From UBA12465 sp964408785 (lineage in GTDB: Bacteria; Patescibacteriota; Patescibacteriia; Patescibacteriales; UBA12465), in the NCBI GenBank assembly GCA_964408785.1, contig CAYPAS010000032.1, positions 1-8,795 on the forward strand: a stretch of DNA of 8,795 bases. Reading direction: 5' to 3'. Made by a program: the position numbers and the translations under genes. Positions 1 to 5,958 of the stretch are shown in pieces (the stretch's first letter is position 1; each line of letters opens with the position of its first letter). The notes below the pieces were generated by a model that worked only from the letters and a program-made list of their open reading frames with translations, ran no database searches and had not been told where the DNA came from.

Positions 1-5
1 ATACT

Positions 6-152
6 ATGAAAAAAGCTCCTAAGACAGCCGTCAAGAAAGGCATGAAAAAAGTTGCTAAGAAGGCTGTTAAGAAGGCTGTCAAAAAAGTTGTTAAAAAAGC
101 TGCTAAGAAGGTCACTAAAAAGGCCGTCAAGAAGGTAGCCAAGAAAAAATAA
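6..152 (+). CDS. Lysine-rich histone H1-like small basic protein
   Basis: A 48-residue product made almost only of Lys, Ala and Val, beginning MKKAPKTAVKK and ending KKK. From residue 10 it is a strict four-residue repeat: nine tetrads KKxx, with x mostly Ala or Val (also GM and VT once each). There is no acidic or aromatic residue at all. Such Lys/Ala-rich tails are known from bacterial histone H1-like proteins (chlamydial Hc1/Hc2, Pseudomonas AlgP, Bordetella BpH), which bind and condense DNA without sequence specificity; that role is inferred here from composition alone. The frame is open to the left edge only five bases upstream, so the ATG at 6 may be the true start or an internal Met of a longer protein whose N-terminus lies outside the window. 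A strong terminator follows 35 bases after the stop, making this the last gene of its transcript. Confidence 0.72.
   Translation: MKKAPKTAVKKGMKKVAKKAVKKAVKKVVKKAAKKVTKKAVKKVAKKK
33..140 (+). repeat. Degenerate 12-bp coding repeat (nine KKxx tetrads)
   Basis: Nine consecutive 12-base units, each encoding Lys-Lys plus two small residues. The units differ at third positions (AAA/AAG, GCT/GCC, GTT/GTC/GTA), so the peptide repeat is better preserved than the DNA repeat. That suggests selection on the protein rather than very recent slippage. Such arrays can still change copy number between strains. Confidence 0.7.
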
Positions 153-187
153 TTTATTTTGATCGTTTCGATTTGAAAATTATACAG

Positions 188-220
188 AAACCGTTTCGCT
201 TTGCGAGGCGGTTTTTGTTT
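188..220 (+). terminator. Rho-independent terminator after the histone-like gene
   Basis: AAACCGTTTCGC (188-199) pairs with GCGAGGCGGTTT (203-214) across a TTT loop: a 12-bp stem containing two G-U wobbles, followed by the T-rich run TTGTTT. Position and shape fit an intrinsic terminator for the upstream lysine-rich gene. It also insulates the next gene at 264, which then needs its own promoter in roughly 215-263. That stretch is AT-rich, but I cannot pick a convincing -35/-10 pair in it. Confidence 0.85.
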
Positions 221-263
221 GGTCTTTAGGTTCTTTTAATATATTGGCGCTTAAACTATCTTG

Positions 264-1103
264 ATGAAAATATTTTTAAGGATAGCCGGTCATTATCTTC
301 GTCGCTTTTTTTCGTTGTTTGTCATTTTTTTCTTCGCCGCCTTATTCCTTGGTCGCAATTTTTTTTCTTTGCCGCCAGCCTTGGTGTTTTTTGATGTCGG
401 ACAAGGTGACTCTTCTTTGCTCAGGCTCCCGGGCGGTCAAAATATTTTAATAGACGGTGGTCCTGATTCTTCGCTTATGAGTAGCCTGAGCGAGGAACTG
501 CCGTATTTTTGTCGTCGACTTGATATGGTTATTGTTTCTCATCCTCACGATGATCATATTAGCGGCTTATTTGAAGTTTTGCGTCGTTATCAAGTTGGCT
601 CGCTGGTCTATGCCGCTAATCAATCGGCGGAGCCGCTTCTTAAATCATTAATTAGCCTGGCTGTTCAGAAAAAAATCAAACTGCACCCCGTAAGCTCGGC
701 GGAGTATGTGAAATTTTCAGATGATTGCCGACTTTTATTATTAAATCCTGCTGCTTATGGCGCGCCGGATGATGATAATAATTCTTTACTGGGAAAAATA
801 AATTGTTTTGGTCATTCCGTTTTATATGCCGGTGATAACCCGGCCAGCGCCGAAAACAGCTTCTTGTCTTCGGGGCTAGATTTGCGGGCGGAAATCTTTA
901 AGGTTTCACATCACGGTTCAAAAACTTCTAATAGCCAGGAATTCTTGCTGGCCATCCAGCCGAAAATTGCCATAATTTCTTCTGGGAGGGATAATTCCTT
1001 CGGTCATCCTCATTCAGAAACCTTGGAAAGATTGGTGAATTTAGGGGTAACGATAAAAAGAACCGATCAGGACGGGGAAATACGATTTTTATTCAATAAT
1101 TAA
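264..1103 (+). CDS. Membrane-anchored ComEC/Rec2-like metallo-beta-lactamase-fold hydrolase
   Basis: 279 residues. Residues about 15-37 form one hydrophobic segment after a basic N-terminus (HYLRR), so the protein is probably an N-in membrane-anchored or secreted enzyme. The rest is a metallo-beta-lactamase domain of the type at the C-terminus of ComEC: FFDVGQGDSSLL (about 42-53), ILIDGG (61-66), the metal motif SHPHDDH (H93, H95, D97, H98), YAGD with metal ligand D191, and VSHHGSKTS (H216/H217) followed by SSGRDNSFGHPH near 239-250. In ComEC this domain is thought to degrade the non-transported DNA strand. Here the competence-domain membrane channel is absent, so DNA uptake cannot be assumed; a stand-alone extracytoplasmic nuclease or phosphodiesterase is the cautious reading. 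The start is taken at ATG 264; a TTG lies just before it at 261. No clear Shine-Dalgarno site is visible. Confidence 0.85.
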   Translation: MKIFLRIAGHYLRRFFSLFVIFFFAALFLGRNFFSLPPALVFFDVGQGDSSLLRLPGGQNILIDGGPDSSLMSSLSEELPYFCRRLDMVIVSHPHDDHISGLFEVLRRYQVGSLVYAANQSAEPLLKSLISLAVQKKIKLHPVSSAEYVKFSDDCRLLLLNPAAYGAPDDDNNSLLGKINCFGHSVLYAGDNPASAENSFLSSGLDLRAEIFKVSHHGSKTSNSQEFLLAIQPKIAIISSGRDNSFGHPHSETLERLVNLGVTIKRTDQDGEIRFLFNN

Positions 1104-1122
1104 TAAAATATGGATTTTTTGA

Positions 1123-1151
1123 TTGACCGGCGGGTATTTAATTGCTATAAT
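1123..1151 (+). promoter_or_regulatory. Sigma70-type promoter with extended -10
   Basis: TTGACC at 1123-1128 and TATAAT at 1146-1151 are separated by exactly 17 bases, and TGC immediately precedes the -10, giving an extended -10 element. Transcription would start near 1158, leaving a leader of about 33 bases before ATG 1191. It lies in the only long gap (1104-1190) among the genes after the terminator and probably drives the run starting at 1191. An AAGGAG at 1155-1160 lies around the predicted start site and about 30 bases from the ATG, so it is unlikely to serve as its ribosome binding site. Confidence 0.8.
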
Positions 1152-1190
1152 AATAAGGAGCTAAAAGGCCTTTTTTGTATAAATTAAATT

Positions 1191-1832
1191 ATGATTATCA
1201 CTTATTTAGGGCATTCCTGCTTTAAAATTCAGGACAAGACCGGAACGGACGGGGTTACTTTGGTTACTGATCCTTATTGCAAGGAAATCGGCTTAAAAGT
1301 GCCGAATATCGAAGCGGATATAGTAACTATTTCTCACCAGCACGAAGACCATAATAATGTCTCGGCTTTGCGCGGCGAACCTTTTTTGATTGACTGCGCC
1401 GGTGAATATGATTTCAAGGGCATCTTGGTTGAAGGAATCGATTCAGTGCACGGCGGCGAAGAAGCCGCGGCTATAAGCAATATAATATATAGGATAGAGG
1501 TTGATGATATTTCCGTCGTCCATCTCGGCGATTTGGGACAGCCTTTAGATAGCGGCCAGCTAGAAAAATTAGCCGGAACCGATATCTTGATGATTCCTGT
1601 CGGCGGCCGTTACACCCTCGACGCCAAAAAGGCGGTTGAAGTGATTTCCCAGATTGAGCCGCGGATTATAATTCCGATGCATTATAAATCAGAAAATTGC
1701 GTTTTGGACATTGATCCAGTAGATAAATTCATAAAAGAAGTGGGTTTAACCCCTTCATATGAAGAAAAATTAAAGGTTAGCAAGAAAGATTTGCCGCAAG
1801 AAGATATGGAGTTAGTAATTTTGAATATCTAA
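1191..1832 (+). CDS. UlaG-like metal-dependent hydrolase (Lactamase_B_3 type)
   Basis: 213 residues, soluble, with no signal peptide. It shows the short metallo-beta-lactamase layout of the UlaG/Lactamase_B_3 group: start MIITYLGHSCFKI (H8), TDPY (27-29 region), the metal motif ISHQHEDHNN (H49, H51, D53, H54), GEYDFKGI (71-78), HLGDLG with D114, VGGRYTLD (137-144) and IIPMHYK with H164. UlaG itself is a cytoplasmic L-ascorbate-6-phosphate lactonase, but most members of this broad group have no known substrate and nothing here points to ascorbate use. It is unrelated in detail to the ComEC-like enzyme just upstream, which carries HPHDDH and a membrane segment. It is the first gene after the promoter at 1123-1151, and ndk follows after 10 bases, suggesting co-transcription. 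The fold assignment is firm; the substrate is unknown. Confidence 0.85.
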   Translation: MIITYLGHSCFKIQDKTGTDGVTLVTDPYCKEIGLKVPNIEADIVTISHQHEDHNNVSALRGEPFLIDCAGEYDFKGILVEGIDSVHGGEEAAAISNIIYRIEVDDISVVHLGDLGQPLDSGQLEKLAGTDILMIPVGGRYTLDAKKAVEVISQIEPRIIIPMHYKSENCVLDIDPVDKFIKEVGLTPSYEEKLKVSKKDLPQEDMELVILNI

Positions 1833-1842
1833 TAATAAAAAT

Positions 1843-2445
1843 ATGATAAATCCTAAGAAAGAAAGAACTTTGGTGATTTTAAAGCCGGACGCCGTCCAGC
1901 GTGGTCTCGTTGGTGAAATAATCAAACGCATAGAAAACACTGGTTTGAAATTAATAGCCATGAAATTTATCCAAGCTAGCGAAGAACAGCTTTGGCAGCA
2001 TTATAATAAAGATGACGCTTGGTTTTTAAAGAAGGGTCAGAGAATAATCGAAGAAAAAACCGCTGCCGGTTTTCCTGTCGAAAAAGAAGCTATTGAATAT
2101 GGCAAAGATATCATTCGCGCCTTAGTGAAATTCATGTCTTGCGGCCCGATAGTACCGATGATTTGGGAGGGTAATCAAGCCTCAGGAATCGTTAAGAAAT
2201 TAGTCGGTTCGACCGAACCGTTATCTTCTGGTCCTGGTACTTTGCGTGGTGATTACACTATTGATTCTTATGAATTAGCTAGTTTAGATGACAGAGCTGT
2301 AAGAAATTTGATCCATTGTTCAGATCCGGCGGAAGATGCTGAAAGGGAAGTTCCTATCTGGTTTGATGAAAATGAAATTTTAAAATATAGCTTAGTCATC
2401 GATAAGATTCTTTATGACGTCAATTTAGACGGCATTATGGAATAA
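1843..2445 (+). CDS. ndk: Nucleoside diphosphate kinase, long form
   Basis: 200 residues; the enzyme moves the gamma-phosphate of a donor NTP onto any NDP through a phospho-histidine and balances cellular (d)NTP pools. Seen directly: TLVILKPDAVQRGLVGEII (K14), HY at 53-54, FMSCGPIVPMIWEG (97-110), the Kpn-loop region GSTEPLSSGPGTLRGDY (R135), and the active-site segment NLIHCSDP with N155 and H158. Ordinary bacterial Ndk is about 140 residues. The extra length comes from roughly 25-30 residues inserted between HY54 and the FMSCGP strand (about 58-93) and a C-terminal extension after the EVPIWF motif (169-174). The residue after the catalytic His is Cys, where Gly is usual. Longer Ndk versions occur in some archaea and CPR bacteria, so this may be a lineage form. 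Start ATG 1843, 10 bases after the previous stop. Confidence 0.93.
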   Translation: MINPKKERTLVILKPDAVQRGLVGEIIKRIENTGLKLIAMKFIQASEEQLWQHYNKDDAWFLKKGQRIIEEKTAAGFPVEKEAIEYGKDIIRALVKFMSCGPIVPMIWEGNQASGIVKKLVGSTEPLSSGPGTLRGDYTIDSYELASLDDRAVRNLIHCSDPAEDAEREVPIWFDENEILKYSLVIDKILYDVNLDGIME

Positions 2446-2462
2446 GCTGGTAATTCCAGGTT

Positions 2463-2936
2463 ATGAAAAAAGAAAGCGAGAAAAAAATTGCCATCATAGC
2501 CATTTCTTTAATCAGTTTAGCGGTAATTGCTATCTGGTCGTTTAATTTAAGAAATGTCTGGAAGCCTTCCGTTAAAAAAGAAAAAGAAAAGGCGGCTTTT
2601 AATTTTCGCGACCAACTCAATCAGACAATCAAGGATATAAATCACCAACAACAGGATCGCGATAAACGCCTGATAGAAAAAAAACAAGAAATCGGCCAGG
2701 AATTTGTTGACGATATGTTAACCGATATCAAAAAGAAGGCTGACGAAGCCCCGGTTGTGTTGGCTACCAGCACCGCCTCCAGCACTCCGATTGCTACTTC
2801 CACCAAAAATGATTTAGGGTCGGAAAAACTTAGCAGTGCTTGTCCGCAGTATATAAATTGTATGCCAATGATCGGCCAGACAGTCAATTGTAATATTCCG
2901 GCCGGTTGTGAGGGGAAAACCGAATTAATATATTAA
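2463..2936 (+). CDS. Single-pass membrane protein with four-cysteine exported tail
   Basis: 157 residues, function unknown. A Lys/Glu-rich N-terminus (1-8) is followed by one transmembrane helix (about 9-27), a charged, probably coiled-coil stretch (35-95, rich in K, E, Q, D), a Thr/Ser/Ala linker (about 99-116), and a C-terminal tail with C127, C133, C143 and C149 spaced C-x5-C-x9-C-x5-C, including CPQYINCMP and IPAGCEGKT. The positive N-terminus predicts that the long part lies outside the membrane, where the cysteines could form two disulfides; that is inference. I recall similar tails (INCMP, then a GCE-x-x-T motif, then a terminal Tyr) as recurrent in Patescibacteria proteins. It sits between ndk (17-base gap) and gyrA (7-base gap), so it is co-expressed with housekeeping genes, which says little about its job. 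The reading frame is uniform and uses the same codons as its neighbours. Confidence 0.8.
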   Translation: MKKESEKKIAIIAISLISLAVIAIWSFNLRNVWKPSVKKEKEKAAFNFRDQLNQTIKDINHQQQDRDKRLIEKKQEIGQEFVDDMLTDIKKKADEAPVVLATSTASSTPIATSTKNDLGSEKLSSACPQYINCMPMIGQTVNCNIPAGCEGKTELIY

Positions 2937-2943
2937 GAAAGAT

Positions 2944-5478
2944 ATGTCTAATACGGAAAAAGATAAAAAAGAACCGCAAGAAGTTTTGTCGGAAAAAAAT
3001 GATGGCATTACTAGCGATAATCGCCGTAAAACAGAATACGGGATAGTCGAGGATCAACCGATTGCCGAAGAAATGAGCCGTTCATATTTAGAGTACGCGA
3101 TGAGCGTTATCGTTTCTCGCGCTCTCCCGGATGTTCGTGATGGTTTGAAGCCGGTTCATCGCCGCATCTTGTATGCCATGTGGAATATCGGCTTGAAACC
3201 AAGCGCCAAATTCCGCAAATCAGCGACAGTCGTCGGTGAAGTTTTAGGTAAATATCATCCCCATGGCGACGCGGCTGTTTATGATTCTATGGTTCGGTTG
3301 GCGCAGGATTTTGCTATGCGCTATCCGCTAGTTAGAGGCCAAGGAAATTTCGGTTCAATGGACGGCGACGGCGCGGCGGCTATGCGTTACACTGAAGCTA
3401 AATTAGCCTCTATCGCTGAAGAAATGTTACAGGATATCGATAAGAACACCGTTGATTTTATTCCTAACTTCGATGGCAGCCATAAAGAACCTCGAGTTTT
3501 GCCATCTAAGCTGCCAAACCTGCTCTTGAATGGCACTATGGGTATCGCGGTCGGCATGTCGACCAATATCCCGCCGCATAATCTCCGTGAGCTTTCTCAA
3601 GCAATTGATCATTTAATCAGTAATCCTGAGGCTAGTACTGAGGATTTAATGCAGTTTGTTAAAGGACCGGACTTTCCGACTGGTGGCATCATTTATGATA
3701 ATAAAGAAATCTTGGCGGCTTATTCCACTGGCAAGGGTGGTATAGTTATCCGCGGCAAAGCTGAAATCGAAGAAGAAAAGAATGGCGGTTTCAGGATTAT
3801 TATTTCGGAGATTCCTTATCAGGTAAATAAAGCAGATTTAGTAGAGAAAATCGCCGATTTAGTAAAAGACAAGAAAGTCGAAGGCATCAAGGCCTTGCGT
3901 GATGAATCCGACAAAGATGGTGTTCGGGTGGTTATCGAACTTAAGAAAGATTCCTATCCTAAAAAAGTTTTAAATAGCCTTTATAAGCACACTTCTCTCC
4001 AGACGACCTTCCATCTTAATATGTTGGCTTTAGTTGACGGCATCCAGCCGAAAATCTTGAATTTAAAGATGATATTGGAAGAATATATCAAACATCGAGA
4101 AGAGATAGTCAGGCGCCGCACTCAATATGAATTAGACAAAGCCAAAGATCGCGCTCACATCTTAGAGGGTTTGGTAATCGCTCTAGAAAATATCGACGAA
4201 GTGATAAAGACTATTAAATCTTCTAAAGATAAGGAAGAAGCTCGCTTAAATTTAGTTAAAAAATTCAAATTAAGCGACCGCCAGGCCGTGGCTATTTTGG
4301 AAATGCGTTTGCAAAGCTTAGCTAACCTCGAGCGTTTACGCGTTGAAGAAGAATTAAAAGAAAAGCAGAAATTAATTAAGGAATTAGAAAGTATTTTGAA
4401 ATCGGTAGAAAAAATAAGAGGCATAGTCAGGGATGAATTAAAGGAATTAGTTGAAAAGCATGGTGATGAACGCCGGACTAGCGTTGTCGCTCATGGGGTT
4501 AAGGATTTTAGCATGGAAGATTTAGTGCCAAATGAAGACACTGTCGTCATGATGACCAGGGATGGTTACATCAAACGTCTTGATCCTGATACTTTCAAGG
4601 TCCAAGCTCGCGGCGGCAAGGGTGTAATGGGATTAACCACCAAAGAAGAAGATACCGTTGAATTCATGTTCACTTCTCAAACTCATAATGATGTCCTTTT
4701 CTTTACTACCAAGGGTCGGGTTTTTCAGCTTAAGGTTTATGAAATCCCTCAAGCATCGAGAGTCGCCAAGGGAACGCCGGTTGTTAACTTCTTGCAGCTT
4801 TTAAGCGGTGAAAGTATTTCTTCTATTTTGCCTTTGGATAAGGCGGTTTTTAGTAAATATTTATTTTTCGCCACGGAAAAAGGCTTAGTTAAGAAAGTAG
4901 AGATAAATGCCTTTAGTAATGTTAGGCGCAGCGGTTTGATTGCTATAAAAATAAAAGATGACGACCGTTTGATTTGGGTTAAGCCGACATCTGGCAATGA
5001 CCATATTCAATTAATCACTTCCCAGGGGCAGGCGATACGTTTCAAGGAAGAAGATGTCCGAGATATGGGCCGAGGCGCCGCTGGTGTCCATGGAATCAGA
5101 CTTCATGGTGACGACAAGGTTATTGGTATGGGCGTAGCTAAGACCGACAAAGAAAGAAAGCGCAATTATCAGATATTAACCATTATGTCTGGCGGTTGTG
5201 GGAAACGTAGCGATTTCAGCTTGTATAAAGTACAAGGAAGGGGTGGTAGCGGCATCAAGACGGCTAAGGTTACTGATAAAACGGGAGAGATTACTAATGC
5301 CTTCTTAGTCAACGCCGATTCTATGGAAGATCGCGATTTGATAATAATTTCTGAAAAGGGACAAGTAATAAGAACTCCGTTCAAATCGGTTAATCTTTTG
5401 GGTCGTGATACTCAGGGCGTTAGGATAATGCGCTTTAAAGAAGGCGATGATCGTGTCGCTGGGGTTACTTGGATATAA
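2944..5478 (+). CDS. gyrA: DNA gyrase subunit A
   Basis: 844 residues, close to the usual GyrA length. It is the breakage-reunion subunit of the A2B2 gyrase that introduces negative supercoils using ATP bound by GyrB (not in this window). Order: a charged lineage-specific extension (1-35), the winged-helix/tower core starting EEMSRSYLEYAMSVIVSRALPD, catalytic AMRYTE with Y149 (equivalent to E. coli Y122), a coiled-coil (about 385-510) and a C-terminal beta-pinwheel from about 530. A GyrA box, QARGGKG, lies at 554-560 in the first blade and separates this from ParC, though position 2 is Ala where Arg is typical. The quinolone region reads HPHGDAAVYDS: A110 replaces E. coli S83, while D114 keeps D87. 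There is no acidic C-terminal tail. Start ATG 2944 is the only ATG before M44. mscL follows after 13 bases without a terminator. Confidence 0.97.
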   Translation: MSNTEKDKKEPQEVLSEKNDGITSDNRRKTEYGIVEDQPIAEEMSRSYLEYAMSVIVSRALPDVRDGLKPVHRRILYAMWNIGLKPSAKFRKSATVVGEVLGKYHPHGDAAVYDSMVRLAQDFAMRYPLVRGQGNFGSMDGDGAAAMRYTEAKLASIAEEMLQDIDKNTVDFIPNFDGSHKEPRVLPSKLPNLLLNGTMGIAVGMSTNIPPHNLRELSQAIDHLISNPEASTEDLMQFVKGPDFPTGGIIYDNKEILAAYSTGKGGIVIRGKAEIEEEKNGGFRIIISEIPYQVNKADLVEKIADLVKDKKVEGIKALRDESDKDGVRVVIELKKDSYPKKVLNSLYKHTSLQTTFHLNMLALVDGIQPKILNLKMILEEYIKHREEIVRRRTQYELDKAKDRAHILEGLVIALENIDEVIKTIKSSKDKEEARLNLVKKFKLSDRQAVAILEMRLQSLANLERLRVEEELKEKQKLIKELESILKSVEKIRGIVRDELKELVEKHGDERRTSVVAHGVKDFSMEDLVPNEDTVVMMTRDGYIKRLDPDTFKVQARGGKGVMGLTTKEEDTVEFMFTSQTHNDVLFFTTKGRVFQLKVYEIPQASRVAKGTPVVNFLQLLSGESISSILPLDKAVFSKYLFFATEKGLVKKVEINAFSNVRRSGLIAIKIKDDDRLIWVKPTSGNDHIQLITSQGQAIRFKEEDVRDMGRGAAGVHGIRLHGDDKVIGMGVAKTDKERKRNYQILTIMSGGCGKRSDFSLYKVQGRGGSGIKTAKVTDKTGEITNAFLVNADSMEDRDLIIISEKGQVIRTPFKSVNLLGRDTQGVRIMRFKEGDDRVAGVTWI

Positions 5479-5491
5479 TAGCTAGTTTAAT

Positions 5492-5938
5492 ATGAATAGT
5501 TTTGTCAAAGAATTCAAGGATTTCGCTATCAAAGGCAATGCCTTGGAATTAGCCGTCGGCGTTATCATCGGCGGTGCTTTTGGCAAGATAATATCTTCTC
5601 TGGTTTCTGACATCTTAATGCCGCCGGTTGGTTTGCTTTTAGGCGGATTAAATTTAAAAGATTATTCTTTCGTTCTGAAAGAGGCGGTTATTGCTAGTGA
5701 CGGACAGGTTTTGTCTCTGCCGTTGGCTCTTAATATCGGCCTCTTTTTGTAAAACATCTTGGATTTTCTTTTAATCGCTTTTTCTATTTTTTTATTAGTT
5801 AAATTTTGGTCGAAATTGAAGCGTCAAATCGGTTTGGAAGCGGCAGAGAAAAAAATAGCCGCGCCCTCTAAAGAAGAATTGTTGTTAAGCGAAATTAGGG
5901 ATTTATTGAAAGAAAAGACGGAAAAAAATAATCAATGA
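5492..5938 (+). pseudogene. mscL: Large-conductance mechanosensitive channel, interrupted by an in-frame TAA
   Basis: MscL opens under membrane tension to release solutes during hypo-osmotic shock. Codons 1-86 give the N-terminal helix (MNSFVKEFKDFAIKGNA), TM1 (about 17-45, LELAVGVIIGGAFGKII) and the periplasmic loop. Codon 87 is TAA at 5750-5752, exactly where the family has Gln in a FLQN-type motif. The same frame then stays open for 61 more codons: TM2 (NILDFLLIAFSIFLLVKFW) and the cytoplasmic helix with EELLLSEIRDLLKEK, ending at TGA 5936-5938. The total is 148 codons, normal for MscL. One C-to-T change (CAA to TAA) explains it. An 86-residue product would lack TM2 and should not form a channel. 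Alternatives are a base-call or assembly error, a polymorphism, or readthrough. UAA reassignment is unlikely because all eight other stops in the window are TAA. It lies between gyrA and rmuC with gaps of 13 and 20 bases. Confidence 0.88.
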
Positions 5939-5958
5939 AGCGATAAAACCCAATAAAT

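Noticed and set aside
45..140. CRISPR array or non-coding tandem repeat
   Set aside because: Units are 12 bases with no spacers, and they maintain an uninterrupted reading frame with synonymous differences.
1163..1174. Perfect palindrome AAAAGGCCTTTT followed by more T, resembling a terminator or operator in the leader before 1191
   Set aside because: With a four-base loop only four A-U pairs remain, too weak for termination. A single short palindrome without a second copy is not enough to claim an operator.
2435..2620. Reverse-strand open frame overlapping the start of the cysteine-tail gene
   Set aside because: It is the antisense shadow of a well-supported + strand gene, with no recognisable domain. 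The same applies to the other reverse-strand frames across gyrA, rmuC and the nucleotidyltransferase gene.
5750..5752. Reassigned UAA codon or programmed recoding in mscL
   Set aside because: All eight other genes with a visible end stop at TAA, so UAA is a normal stop here. No stimulatory structure or favourable readthrough context is apparent.
5753..5938. A separate small membrane protein gene downstream of the mscL stop
   Set aside because: It is exactly in frame with mscL and matches MscL TM2 and the C-terminal helix, so it is the rest of mscL. Only weak TTG starts are available.
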